Source: Certhia americana
Taxonomy: Eukaryota > Chordata > Aves > Passeriformes > Certhiidae
DNA: 64,000 nt
NCBI GenBank assembly: GCA_018697195.1
Contig: CM031878.1
Coordinates: 1,473,860-1,537,859 of the forward strand
Direction: 5' to 3'
The number at the start of each line of letters is the position of its first letter. Positions within the stretch are counted from its first letter, which is position 1. This document shows, piece by piece, positions 20,287 to 33,470 of this stretch. A program made the position numbers and the translations under genes. Under the pieces are notes generated by a model. It ran no database searches, was not told the origin of the DNA, and saw nothing but the letters and a program-made list of their open reading frames with translations.

Positions 20287-23200
20287 ATTTTAGGTTTTAC
20301 AGGCAAATAGGCACTTCAAGCAACTTTGCTATCCAGAATTTACCTACCCCCCCCTGCTATCTCTAACTGCCTTTTGAAACCTTGCTAAAATCATTTAAGT
20401 AAGATAAATCCTGGAGGAGCCTATGAGCTATATGAGTCAAGGTAGGTCAATTTATTATAAGGCACCAGAAGACAAGCAAATACAGTGAACTTTCACACCT
20501 GTGTAAATCACTCAGTTAACAGCAAGCTGTGTACACAGCTAATGGCAAATGGAGCCCATCGATTTCAACAATTTCATGTTCATTAAATTCACTGAAATAC
20601 TCTCTGGAATCATAGGATTGGATTTACATCATCTTGTGTCTGTGCATTAATTTTACCCCGTGCAGGCCAATGAAATCATTTAGATTCTGAAGCAGTGAGA
20701 GTGAATCTTTGCTCTCTGCTCTTACAGAGAAGGGAAGGCACACACAGAATATCCACACGACAAGAAATTTCCTTTCTCAGTGTCGTGGTTTAACACTCAG
20801 ACACTTAAATATTTTTGTTGCAGGAGTTCCAATCTCCTGCCTGGGGCTGCCTGTGGGAGCTCAGTTCAGCAGGAGCACTTGTATGCACCTCTGACATCCT
20901 CAGAGTGTCACTGTGGTATCTCAGCATGGATCTGCAGCCTTCCCTCTGCTTCCTTCCCACCCCAGACGCTTCTCACCATCTCTTCCACGTCTTTTAGAGC
21001 TCAGCTGCAGTTTTGAAGCAAGAGTTTCATTCCATACGTTGGGAATATTTATAACAAAGGTTAAATTGGAACTCGAGAAATGAATTTGTAAAGCTCCGAG
21101 TACGATCTGGAGCACGATGGCTTTGTGATGAGTGTTAACTGAATTGTTAGTGAACTTTCTCTGGCATTTAAAATAGAGGTGGCTCATTCCTGCCACGCAG
21201 ATGGAACTGGCCTGGCTTCAGGGTGGCTGAGATTCATGGAACATAAGAATCAGAGAAAAATCCTAGCTGACAGACCTTTGTTTCAGTAACTAGGTAAGCT
21301 GCAGTCAATTTTTCTATAAAACAAGCCAGTATGAGAGAATTCCATCTGAACAAAGGGAAATAGAACTAAAAACTGGCGAGAAAGTCAGTACCTCTTTGCT
21401 GAAAAAACAGTATCTGAACCAGGCATTTCTGACAATTCTTCATCTTAACAGCTGGACCACCAGAGAAAGTTTCCAGATGACTTTGCTTTTTTTATTTTAC
21501 AGTTCTCAGCTGCAACACAGGAAATACTATTTGTCCTTCTATCCAACTATGCTTCCAGAGATATCCAGCACATTGTCATATAATTACTGACAGAAAAAAT
21601 AGAGACATCTTCAGATCAGAACAGAGAAAATTAAATATCTTCTCAGTCAGCAACAGCAGCAAGGCTGCGTTTCTTGTTGTGTAAGTGACAGAAGCAGCAA
21701 AATGAGGCACAGAAAACCAATCTTATGGATTTAAAGACTCACAGTTCACCTTCAGCAGTTTGCCCCAGGCAGATGTCTGACATTTGGGGTTTGAATCACA
21801 CTGAGAAACTGACATAACTAACTTGAGGTTACATATTTTGCCACTAGAGGATGATCTGCCTTGTGAATTCTCCCCTCCCTCCCATTGCTTTCACTCCCCA
21901 ATTGTTTTAAAATAACGATTTTAAATAACATCCCCAAAAGAAAGAATGTGGGACAATGAGGGGGGAAGGGGACTGAAGAATGACTGTGAACTGCCATAAA
22001 TGTATGCAAATATTTTGCTTCAAGGCTGGTACTCTCCAAAACTGGATTTCAATCACAGGAAAGTTTTTAGATCTTCTTTACATTAATACCACTCATGGGT
22101 CCAGCTTCACCTTCTCCATACCTGGGAACGACGACAGTGACATTTTCCACAACATTCTGATAAAATTCCTCCAGCTCCAGCTGCAATCCCAGCAAAGAAT
22201 GGTTCATTTTGTTCATCATCAGTATGGGTTTGATATGTTCTGCAATAGCCTGTCACAGAACTGGCTCTCTCTGTACAAAAACCCCTTAAAATAAAGTTTA
22301 AGCATGATTAAAACTTGTATTATGTATGGGCAAGACCTCTAATCTACTTGCTAGTGTGGTGAGTGGGAATGTCAAACTGGTCCCAAAACCTTCATTCTCA
22401 GTTGTCTGTACTTTTCTAATGGAAGGAAAAGAGAGACAGGCAGCTCCACTCTCCAGATATTACTGAAAAATCGACTTTATTTCCTGCATTCCTACATTAT
22501 TTCCTTCATTCCTGCACACGTTTGTTTACCCTAAATTCAGCCACAGGTTAGATATGAAGTGCTACAATCTCCTAAGACAGAGGAAAGTCCATGGACGAAA
22601 AATGCATGTCAGAATTCATATCATTAGAAGTTACACTATTAAAGAAGCAGGCTTCTCCCATTACTTATGATTTATTTTTTCCCTTAAGAAGTAGGATGTA
22701 AAATATGCTGGGTTCTTTTCTTCTGACGAGCATGTTTACCTGAAACAGTCAGTCACAAAAGGGACACCATCAGCAACAGAAGGACTTCTGTGACTTCAGA
22801 GAAGAAATCAACATTTCCAGGGAGTCAATTAAGTTAATAAAAAAACCCAAACCATCCCTGAACTGTCTGATGAAGGCCAAGGTGCTGTCTGAGAGTCTAC
22901 AATTCACAGAAATTGTCCTGTAAGAGAAGAAAATAAAAATAATAAATTAATAATGTTTCATTTTCTGATGATTTTATAAGTTGCATTGGTTGGGCAATTA
23001 CTGTGCCAACACTGTTATGGTACCAATACTCCAATATTTCAATTTCTTAAGTTACTAGGATCTGAAATTCTGCTTTTTGGTGTAATTAATTTTTATTCTT
23101 ATTCAAAACCAACACCCTAACATAATAGTCACAGCATGACATCACTCTGAGACACTTGAAGTGCAATGTTCTAATTCACTGTAAAATCAATTCACTTTAA

Positions 23201-26200
23201 AACTTTGCAGTTGCAGATATCAAAGATAGAGGAAATAACAAGGCACAGCTCTCCACAGTAAGAAATCCAATAAAAATTAAGGACACTGCTAACAAACTCT
23301 CCAAAAGTGTCTTCCTCCATACTGAGGAGCAGGTGAGAATGGTCAGTGGGTACCACCTAAAAGCTCTCCCCTAAAATTGTCCAGATTGCATTCTGAAGAC
23401 TGTGAATTTCTGTTCTGTACTACACAGCTTGAGGCACAAGTCAGCTTAAAAAAGATCTGGAGAGAGGCAAGGCTTTCAGCAGAGACCTCTTCTGTCTTCA
23501 GATTTTAAAGAAAAAGTCAGGAAGAGAAGACACAAACAGAATTTACATAGATTCAATTATGATACATCTTTCTTGCCCTTTTTCTGTGTGTCTGTGAATC
23601 AGGTTCTCCAGACTCTGGCTGAAGAAATCACGTTCTGCACACCGAGGGGTCTGACAAGGTTGATTTGTTGTGTTCTACTGTGAAATTCACCCTGAGGAGG
23701 GAGGAAAAGGTAACGAAAAATCAGCTATTGCTTTCTTTCAAAGTACACAAATGTTTATATGAAGTTTTAAAGTTTCACTGTCATTAAATTCACAGCCTAA
23801 AGAGGAAATGAGGTTGTTCATGCTTTCAAGCCTAGTATTACAAATATCCATTCACGTTTTTGGCATGTTTGGTGAGCACAAAGAGCGGAGGCATAACTTA
23901 AGATACAGCCCTGGTTTTGTACCACAGAACATCCACCACCACAGAAAATCAGGAACCCACTTGCTGAGACAGAATGGGTCATCCCTTCCAAATGTTCCAG
24001 GGGAGTCTGATGCACACAGCCAAGAGCTGCAGCTATCACCAGAGCTCCATCCTCCTCCTCTCCTCCCACCTCTTGCACGCCAAGCTCTGTTCCCACTCCT
24101 GCTCCCCCATCTCCCAGGATCCGTGCCCTCCCAGGTGAGCCTCCCTTCCCAGCCTCAGCACACCCTGGGTCTCCTCCTTTTGGGGACAAAACACCAGCTC
24201 TAGAAACTGGCAGAACCAGCTCAGCCAAGAACATCTTTAAAAGATTGTTGAGCCAAGTGTGGATTTTTTAGAGCCCCTTTCACAAATTATATTGCTGAAG
24301 GAAATAGTTCTTATTTCTGTAACGTTTCCATCTCTTGCTAAGAGTATTTCCCCCTTTTCAGCTTGTAAAAAAAGAAAGGAAAGAAGAAATCTTGACCCCT
24401 AGAAGTGCTGGTATTTATCTGTTAAGTACATGAGACACCTTAGCAAAGGCAGGTGAGATGTTACTAATCTTGGCCTGTCTCAGTCTGTCACAAGCACCTT
24501 TAATGTGGTTATTCCTGCAAATCCCCTTAATGCAGGAAGTGCTTCACAGCGACAGGGAAAAGGACAGAAGTGGGAGGAAAAAACAGGCAAACACAGAAAT
24601 CCCATGTTATACCAGTGGTTTGTACTTGTTGATCAAATGAAGAAAAATACCCACAAGAAACACCTAAATAGGTTCCTTGTCTGAGCTGGAGTCACAAATG
24701 ACTGAAAAATCAAACTAAAAAGGGCTTTCTATTGCTACACCAACAAAAGTTTCCAACATAGCTGGCATGCTAATAATCCCATCTTCCTGCAAGGATGAGA
24801 TATTAATTTAAAATTTCAACTGGCCCAGCTCAAAATATAATTAAATGTAAGAGACAAAACAGGATTTTTTTGTACATTAACAGATATGCTGCAGCTATAA
24901 ATTACTGCATGTTCTTTTACTAACTTTGGCTCTTCAGTTGAATTTTTTTAATTGTATGTTTTCTCAGAAATTGGTTCTCATTAAAATAGCCAAGTTCTGT
25001 TTGGAAATGAGAAATATCTAAGCAGCAGCCTGGCCTCTTCACCCCAAAATGTGTTATTTCCCCACAGTCCTTTTCACTCATAGTTTCCTTCCTACTTAAA
25101 AAGTCTGCAGTAAACCACCAATCAACCCCTCCTTCTTTTGCTACCAAGGAAAACTTAGTACAAACAAGAAAATTTTTAGTGTATGTTAGCACTATTGTCA
25201 GTGATCCACTTCATCTGAAGGTGCCTCATTTCTGAATTTGACCCATTAGCTTAATAAAGAATCAATGATATTCATTTTCTAGTAAGTTCTACAGTATCCT
25301 GTCACCCAAAGTCTCACTCACAGCAACACTTAAATACTTCTTTTGAACTTTGAACAATTTCTTTCTTCTCTTTCTTTTCTATTTACAGATGACACAACCA
25401 TTTTTCTACTTTTATAGTTTTCCCTGTTTTTTAAGTTGTGCTGTGCTAAAAAATATAAAATCAAAATTTAAGTATAATGCCAGAAGTGTGCTATGTATAC
25501 TTTTTTCATAATGCAAATAAATACCTAAGTGTTGAAAAATTTACCTACCTGCTCTTTGCTCTTCCTAATTTTACACTTTCTTAATGGTACAACTGAAATT
25601 TGGTCCCTATAAATATTTAGCTAGCAAAGATAATTGCATTTTGAAATGAAAATTTTTCCATTGTCTTCAAATTTCTACATTTATACACACAGGCCACACT
25701 GTGGTTTTCTTTTGGGACAAGGAGCAGAGATGGCCACAGCTGTTTATTTTTATTTCATATTTTAAGCCTCCTACATGTGTACATTTACATTAATTCTGAA
25801 TGTAAGCATCACTGACATATTATTTCAACAGGACTGGTTGCTATCATGTGGAAAGTACTTCAGGATTGTGTATCAATAAATGGTATCCATTTCTAAATAT
25901 TTTATTTACAACTGGATTTACAGAAATTCCAGAGCAGGCCTGGACATATGTGCCGCTCTATAAGAGATAAAGGCACTGGCATCACAGTTTTTTTGGTCTT
26001 AAATACTATTGAAAACACATTTTCAGATTAAGAATTAACATTGACTTTACTTTTAAGTGATTTTAATTGAAGAGCTGTTACAGAATTTCTGTTCTGCTGT
26101 GTCAGTCAGCAACCAGAGCAAAGGTATCTTGCCATGAAATGCTTGCTGCAGAGGGGTTAAGATCCTCTGTGTGCTCCAGCAAGAAAGAAATTATTGAGGT

Positions 26201-26633
26201 GAAAGCAGTATCTGTAGAAGGGGGAAACATCACCACTTTATTTAAAACAGGACTTCACTTTTTTCCCAAATCTCCCAAGTGTCATGGCCAGTACAGGCAG
26301 AAAATTGCCTTCCTTACTTTTAACTTCTAGCTGACATTATTTGGGTAGCCCACAATGCAGTGCTGCCAGTAAGGCCTCCAGACTAGACTCCTTCTGCAGG
26401 GCATCTCTTCCTCATGTTGAAATTCTTATTGTAATGAACAATTACATGCTTCACCTCAGAAATAAATATCCTGAAAGCCAAAGAAAAATGAGAACACTTA
26501 CAGGCGCTGATGTGGGTAACTAGAATGTCCATTTCAGTAAAAGGTGACATTAACACAAAGAAAGACTAGAAGAATTTGAGGAAAAAAAATCTCAAAATGG
26601 GTGAAACATGTTATGGGAACTGCAGTGATTTAA
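20287..26633. other. Intergenic, no gene recognised
   Basis: About 6.3 kb of AT-rich unique sequence. A frame at 23808-24203 (about 131 codons) covers a C-rich stretch and ends near a CAG/GTGAGC donor-like site, but has no recognisable domain. A TGTCGTGGTTTAACAC at about 20780 resembles an avian LTR end but is not continued. No clear CR1 is seen. Confidence 0.55.
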
Positions 26634-26800
26634 AAGAATCATAGAATCCCAGAAGGGTGTGGGTGGGAAGGGACCTTAAAGCTCACCCCATCCCACCCCC
26701 TGCCATGGGCAGGGACACCTTCCACTCTCCCAGGCTGCTCCAAACCCGATCCAACCTGGCCTTGGACACTGCCAGGGATCCAGGGACAGCCACAGCTGCT
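26634..26800 (-). repeat. CR1 LINE 3' fragment, antisense
   Basis: Plus-strand start AGAATCATAGAATCCCAGAA is the reversed CR1 tail, followed by GGAAGGGACCTTAAAGCTCA and the reversed GCAGGG block. It is cut off abruptly at about 26800, inside the segment corresponding to CAGAGCAGCTGTGG. Confidence 0.92.
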
Positions 26801-26919
26801 CTGTTCAAAGAGAACAAGGCAGGATTGCTAAGGGGAAAAATAAATTAGAAGAAAACCAAAAGGCCCATCCTGTAGTGTTTCTAACTTACTGATTTTCCCT
26901 GTGAAAATTCTGATCTAAT

Positions 26920-26980
26920 CAAAGTCAGACCATTGGTGTCAGAAGTCTTTTCCAACCTAATTCTGTGATTTTGTGATTCT
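26920..26980 (+). repeat. Short CR1 tail, sense
   Basis: It reads CAGAAGTCTTTTCCAACCTA, then ATTCTGTGATTTTGTGATTC, the terminal part of a second CR1 subfamily. It is about 120 bp from the antisense copy. Confidence 0.75.
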
Positions 26981-27403
26981 TCCTTAAGATGAGTCTATTG
27001 CAGCACTGTATCATACTCCTACACGTGGCCTTTTCCCAGCCTCACCCAAAGCAGTGCTCTTATTACAGACACTGATGATCAGGGTTGAACCCTAAATCTT
27101 ATGGTTGAATTCATGGCAAAAATCTGGGCAGAACATATAGGAATGTTCTAATCAGTGACCTGCCCCAACCAGGTGAACTACCACACCTGCAAAAGAATGA
27201 CAAACAAAATGAGAGAACAAACAACACCCCCCCTACCTGTCCACCTCCTCAGAGGATTGTAAATACCTGTTCCTGGTTGAAGGAGAGGTGAGGGATGAAG
27301 CTCTTATCTCCTGCAATGTGCTTCTATGTCTTCTCCCAGCTGCAGGGAAGGAGGAATATCAGACTTTCCACAAGACACTGGGCCAAGGCCTAGTTATTTC
27401 CAA

Positions 27404-27697
27404 ACACAGAATTATAAAATGTCCTGAGCTGGAAGGGACTCACCAGCCCAGCTCCTGTCCCTGCACAGCCCCCCCAACAATCCCCCCCTGTGCATCCCTG
27501 TCCAAACTCTCCTGGAGCTCTGGCAGCCTCAGGGCCGTGCCCATTCCCTGGGGAGCCTGGGCAGTGCCAGCACCCTCTGGGGAAGAATCTTCCCTGATCT
27601 CCAACCTAAATCTCCCCTGTCTGAACTCCATGCTGTGGTGCTCACTGCTCAGCTCCAAGGCCCACCCCCGTGTGGGTTTTCCCTCTGAGGACATTTA
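27404..27697 (-). repeat. CR1 LINE 3' fragment, antisense, different subfamily
   Basis: The plus strand reads ACACAGAATTATAAAATGTC, CTGAGCTGGAAGGGACTCAC, CCAGCTCCTGTCCCTGCACA and CTCTCCTGGAGCTCTGGCAG, then TCTCCAACCTAAATCTCCCC. This is the reverse complement of the CR1 subfamily whose tail includes the GGACAGGAGTTGGAC-type block. The 5' end lies near 27697. Confidence 0.9.
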
Positions 27698-30600
27698 GTT
27701 TTGATTCCTGGCTTGGAGTGAGTAGTCAGTGCTGTAACCCCTCATTAGTTTATCTTTAAAAACAAGTTAAATGACTGATCAGTTCCCTGTTGGAATGCAG
27801 GGATGACACCGAGTCCCTTTAAAAATAACTCGCTGTCATAGAAGGCACTAAAGTAATAACAGCAGTTCACGTTTCTAATACAGACTTTCATCCAAAAATG
27901 TCTCTTAGAAATATTAGGTAATTAAATTGTCAAGCACAGAGTGAGTGTGTGAATGACTTCACTGAAAAGCACCAACTTCAGGGACCAAGCTAAGGGAACG
28001 TTTATACAGTAGTACTTCCTAAGAACTGAAGGTCAGGAAAGATGAATATCAAATCAATCATATTATTTTATACGCTATAGATGGGATAAATGGTTGCATC
28101 AGCCCTATAGAATGAGAGGTCCTTTTTAAAACCTCTGTCAGCCTTGGCTATGTTAAAATGCTGCTGTAACTTTCCACAGAGCTGCCAAAGGAGAACATGC
28201 AGGACTTGGCTCAACTGGATGAAGTTTAATACGATTAAATAAGTTTAATATAACAAAATAGCAAGAGCATGCACTCAGAGAGCATCAGACTGTGGGAATG
28301 TGGGAATTCTGGCCTGCAGGTTTTGTTTTTTTTTTAATTAAACAGCAATTTCAGTGGTCATAAATGCACAGCCAGAATTTCAAAATTGCATGTTGCCTCA
28401 AGAGCATTGTTCATTTTATTAAAAAGCAGGTATTTGTTGCACCATGCTTCTCAAAGCAGTACCATAGCAGAGGAAAAGCTGGATCTGAGAGCTCCAAACT
28501 TTCCTTGTCCAGACAATTAACAACTTCACATTGAGCACGCTGTAAGCACAGCGTGTTTGATGCCTTATCACCTGCATTCAAGAAAAAATAATCTACATTG
28601 TTTACTTGGCCAAACAAGAGAAAGGCTCTTTTGTTCATCTCCTTTCTGCTGGACAAGAGGAAATGCTCACAAGACGCTCCTCTGCCAAGCTTTTCCTGCC
28701 CAAAGGCGCATTATTCCTTCAGCATATCTTCAAGGGGTTGTGAAGCAGATATGAAATATCTTTCTTTAAACAACCTGGTTGTGTGACAGCAGAGGGAAAG
28801 TGCTGTTGTTTTATTCTGAAGGGCTGAGCAGCACTTGTAAGGGCCTTGCTTGTGAAGTCTGAACTTCAGTTCTGTGCACAGTCCTTTGCCTGCATGAAGA
28901 GTCCTTTCTGAAGACTTGATATATGGTAACAAACCCATCTTTTCCTTGTGTCTGTGAGGGTTTAAGCACACAATTTTTGGACCACTTTGCAGAGCTGGTG
29001 CTCAGGCTGTACATATAACTGAAAATTATTTTCCTCTTTTATTCCTTTTCAATTTATGCCAATCTGTGCAGGAAAATAAAGCTTAGTTGTTGAAGCGTTG
29101 AAAAGTTTCCAAGTTAACAGGTTCCTGGAAAAAAACACTCAGTGTACACTGGCATGCCAGTTTCATGGGCATTTCATTCTTTGTATGACCTCCTTTCCAT
29201 TTAAAAATGACAGCTCTTCCACAGTGTCTTGTTCACTACCTACAAAAACCTTCTTATAGGTGCTAACCATTCCTCTTCCCACTTTTTTTTTTTTTTTTTT
29301 TTTTCCTAAAAGCATGCTCTTTTGTGTTTCTGGAGCAATTACTATCCTTATTCTCTCCTCCACAGCATCGCCTTCAGCCCTGGATGTGGTGAGTGCTGTA
29401 CTGAAACCCCTCCTGGCTGTATCTTCAATCATTATAATCATCTAAATTGTTCCTGAAGAATGAAAGAGCTGTGTGCAATTCAGCATGCATTTTAAAGGCA
29501 GAAGGGAAATTGAAGAGACATTATTTTTGTACTTGCCTTCTGCCAGCCTTGATTTCTTTAATATGCTGGGGTTTGCTTAGGAGGAGAATCTAAAATGATT
29601 CTGTGTAAGTGATCAATTGTTCTGTGTTTAGAGGACTGTAAATAAGAGCAGACCAGCAATTCTGGAGGATTGGAAAATGTTGAAAAGAGAGGTTCGTAAA
29701 AGGGTAGCTGAGGCTTCATGCAGAGACGTTGGTTCAAACTGTACCCAGTATTTTATGACCATTGTACAGAGGTTACAAAGACCCAGAGCCCTTATTCAGT
29801 AACATATACTGGAACTGTTAAAAAAATTGCTTGCTAGTTAACACTTGTGTGGCAGGAGATGCCATGATTGAACAGGGGGAGCCATTTCCCACTTCCAGTG
29901 TTTCTCAGAGTTTTAATCCGTTTTCACTTACCCTGTTTTGCACTGGATCCACGCTTTCTCATGCACATATTCAGATTTTTGCTGTGCATTTCATTTTGGT
30001 CTAGGTTCTACTTTCTATTCAATTCAGATAGGTAGGTTTGCCTTGTTTTGTAGTGCATGGAGTACTTGGTTTTCCATGCCTTGTCTATTCAAATGAATTT
30101 TGATGACATTCAGTGGTTTGGAGGATAGGTGTCTGAAGTTTATGGGTACATGGGCTTGTGTGTAGGAGCAGGAGCCTTTCTGGCTATCACCCAGGGTAGC
30201 CAAGCAGAAGACAACTCAATTATCATTACTCTGTAGTTTCCACATCAGTGCTGCCTCAGATAATAAGAATTCCAAGTACATCTGAAGAGCTCAAGTCTGC
30301 CTTCACCTCCTTGTACATAGGTAATTTTGCCCTGAACAGTTCAAATTTTAACCCTCCTGGGATAAAAATGCCACAGCCTTAGCTTAAAACATATTTTATT
30401 CTGTAGATCAAATGCATTGACTAAAACATTTTCTCATTTGCTGTATTTTCTCATTTGCATTTTTAAAGCACTGCAGTTAACCAAGGTCAATCTGCAGCCT
30501 ATTTATTTTATTTACAAATTGCATTTCTCTATACCTACCACTAATAACTCTGAGGGATCCTCTGAAGACAGGTTTATCCACCTTTCAATATCACATTTCT

Positions 30601-31337
30601 GTTTTGATTTCTAGTAATGATGCATGAGAATTAAAAACCTCATAACTTTATTACTAAGTCAATGTACAACAAAACATTTTACTTTTATAAGACATCTGAT
30701 GGGGGAAGCAACTTCTCTTCAGCTGGTAATTCACATACTGACAGGGAGCAGTCTTGCAGGTTGCTCATCAAGGAAGTGCTGGATCTCAAAATACTCAAAT
30801 TGTTTACCTCAAAAAGACTCAAAATAGTATTATGAATTTTATGTTTTGCAACATCTCTGCAAATAAAAGCATGTGATGGATAAGTTCATGGGAGAAAAAA
30901 GGTGCCTGACCAGCACAGTGTTAGAAAATCTGAACAACTGATGCCAGTAAACCTTGTGCAGAGCAGAAAAACTCTAAAATTTTTGATTTTCAGAAGTGGG
31001 AAAAGAAAATTAGTCGTTAGTTGTAAGTTGAAGTTTGGCATAATAATCTTTGAAAAGCAGTGGATAATTTTAGCTCCCAGCATTTGGGATTTTCCAGGGT
31101 AGCACTGAAAGTTTCCTTAATGTGTTGCCATAGTTCTTTTTTTTAATTTGGAAATCTGTTATGTCAAGAGGCATGTGTGTTTGAACCTTTGAGTATGGAA
31201 CTTAATTTAATCTTGATAATCAGGAGTATATAGTTATAGATTAAGTGTGACTTTAATTTTTCTTTCCCTAGCAGGCTTTTTTTCTGACAGCACATGAGTC
31301 CTTTAAATATACTAACCAGAAAACTGATGAATTATTT

Positions 31338-31374
<37 letters not shown>

Positions 31375-32645
31375 ATGCACTGGCTACAGTCAAGACATCT
31401 CCTTGGATTTTGCCTGCACTTCAAAATCACCTCTGTCCACCTCACAAAATGTGAAGAATTTGACTGAGATAGCTTCCTTGGAGGCCTTACTTAGGGATGG
31501 AGAGAGACAGGCACTTCAGGAAGGTATTTCAGCTTCTTGTTTGCCTGTGATGTGTTGTGACTAAATGACAAGAAGGATGTGCCACATGATATTATTTCTT
31601 CTCCTTCACTGGAAGCCATGTGAGAACATCTGATATTAATTCTTGCACATAAAAGCAGCACATATGATCTTCAAAAGCGCTGCCTTAGTGCTGCATTTAT
31701 TCAGTTCTCCCTAAATCAGTGGGATTGCTCTTGTCATTTTAAACAGTTTGTCCCCAAATGACCGTTTTTGAAAAGCTGTAAGAAAAAGAGTGCTTAGCAA
31801 AGATAATTATGTGTAAATTTGAAATGGATTGTGTGATCATTTGCGCTAGTGAAATATGCTTCTCTGCCTAGACCAAATGAATGAGTAGGTAACTCATCCA
31901 AGCTCATTTAGAGTTTAGGGCTGGCCTTATTAAAAGACAGCTGACTACATTTGGGAAATGAATGAACGACATTACTGAAAATTTGCATAATTTCTTTGCC
32001 AAAAGGTCCCTGCTTATGAATGAAATTAACAATTCTTCCTTATCTTAAAATAATTTATTATTATGATATATTTTACAATTATGTACAATTATTTTAAATT
32101 ATAATATTCAATATAGTGAAATGGATGTGGAAGTAGTTCTATGTTATCAAAGATTAAAAGGGGATTAGTTGTAGTGTTCATTCAATTCTAGTTGCAAAAG
32201 ACAGAATGAAAAAGAAGGGAAAGCGCAAGGAATTAATTGTTTTTCTGCTTCGGGAAGGGCGCAGGCAGAGTTTTCTACAGTGAGTTAAATAAGGGCTACC
32301 ACTCATCCTTGTGGTAACTTTGGTATATTGAGAACATCTGCCAGATTGCACTGGGAAGTTCACATCTGTTAATCTGGGCGCGGGATGTGTTCCATGATGG
32401 ATTGAAAGGAGCGGTGTGGGACAAAGTGGCCGGGCTGGGTGAGGAGCCTGTCCTGAGCAAGGCCCGCACAGGGATTAACTGGCAACCAGGACACTGCACC
32501 AGGAATCAGCAGTCACGGGTGAATCCTCGTGCACAGGGCTGGAGGTATCCAAGGAATCCGTGTGCCTTTATTTTTCAGGAAATGAATGGATTAAGACTGA
32601 AAACTCCCAGCCTGAGCCAGGCCCAGCAGCCATGTTCCCTCAGTT
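27698..32645. other. Intergenic, no gene recognised
   Basis: About 5 kb of AT-rich unique sequence with T-runs at about 29284-29304 and 31341-31370. The stretch 32380-32560 is relatively GC- and CpG-rich for this desert but has no recognisable element. Confidence 0.6.
31341..31370. repeat. T30 homopolymer
   Basis: Thirty consecutive T, without adjoining gene-like sequence. Confidence 0.95.
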
Positions 32646-33470
32646 CAAGAGAGACACTGAGGGGCTGGAGCGTGTCCAGGGCAGGGAACGGAGCTGGGCA
32701 AGGGTCTGGAGCCCCAGGAGGGGCTGAGGGAGCTGGGAAAGGGGCTCAGGCTGGAGCAAAGGAGGCTGAGGGGGGCCCTTGTGGCTCTGCACAACTCCCT
32801 GCCAGGAGGGGACAGCCGGGGGGGTCGGGCTGTGCTCCCAGGGGACAAGGACAGGATGTCCTGGTTCCAGCTGGCACAGGGTTCCTTCTCACAGTAGCTG
32901 GGAGGGCCATTGCCAGGACCTGGGCTTGTCGTGTACCACCTCACACTGGCAGTGGTGTGAGGAAAGGAGCTTCTCAACGGGGCAGAGTGTTTGCAGTTGG
33001 TTGTGCTCCATGGTGACCACTTTGCATGGGAATCTCTCTCTTGTCTACACTTTTATTAGTACTGTTGCTTTTGCTGTTTGTTTTCTTCTCTCTTTGCTGT
33101 TTCCAGTAAATTGTTCTTCTCTCAGCCACTGATCTTTACCTTTTGTGCCTCCAGTTCTCCTCTCCAGCCACCACAGTGGTGGGGATGGTGTGGGAGGAAG
33201 AGAGTGACTGCTGAATACCATTCCTAAACTACTAACTGCACAAGAGCAAATGGCCTCAAGTTGTGCCAGAGAAAGTTTAGATTGGAAATTACGGAAAAAT
33301 TCTTCACAGAAAGGCTGTTGGAGTCCCCATCCCTGGAGGTGTCCAGGGAAGGCCTAGCCATGGCACTCAGTGCTCTGGGCTGGTGACAAGGTGGGCATCA
33401 GGCACAGTGCGGACTCCACGATCTAGGAAGTCTCTTCCAACCTGAGTGATTCTGTGACTCGGTGGTAAAA
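32646..33470 (+). repeat. CR1 LINE 3' fragment carrying an inserted LTR (copy B)
   Basis: Sense CR1 starting near GAGACACTGAGGGGCTGGAG, about 25 bp further 5' than copy A. The GC-rich module, the nested LTR and the resuming CR1 match copy A at 98% up to 33320. After that the CR1 tail is of a clearly different divergence: it lacks about 25 bp present in copy A, continues with GGTGTCCAGGGAAGGCCTAG, and ends TCTCTTCCAACCTGAGTGAT, then TCTGTGACTC. Confidence 0.9.
32857..33240 (+). mobile_element. Solo LTR, avian ERVL-like, nested in CR1 (copy B)
   Basis: Same start (TGTCCTGGTTCCAGCTGG), same end (ACTAACTGCA) and same flanking CAGGA/CAAGA as the LTR in copy A, with seven mismatches over 384 bp. 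Because the insertion point in CR1 is the same, the two are copies of a single insertion event and not two insertions. Confidence 0.65.

Noticed and set aside
20780..20900. TGTCGTGGTTTAACAC resembling the end of an avian ERV LTR
   Set aside because: The match covers only about 15 bp and the following sequence does not continue it. It is possibly an old remnant, but I cannot support a feature.
23808..24203. 131-codon frame ending near a GTGAGC donor-like site
   Set aside because: C-rich composition explains the open frame. No acceptor of matching quality and no recognisable similarity.
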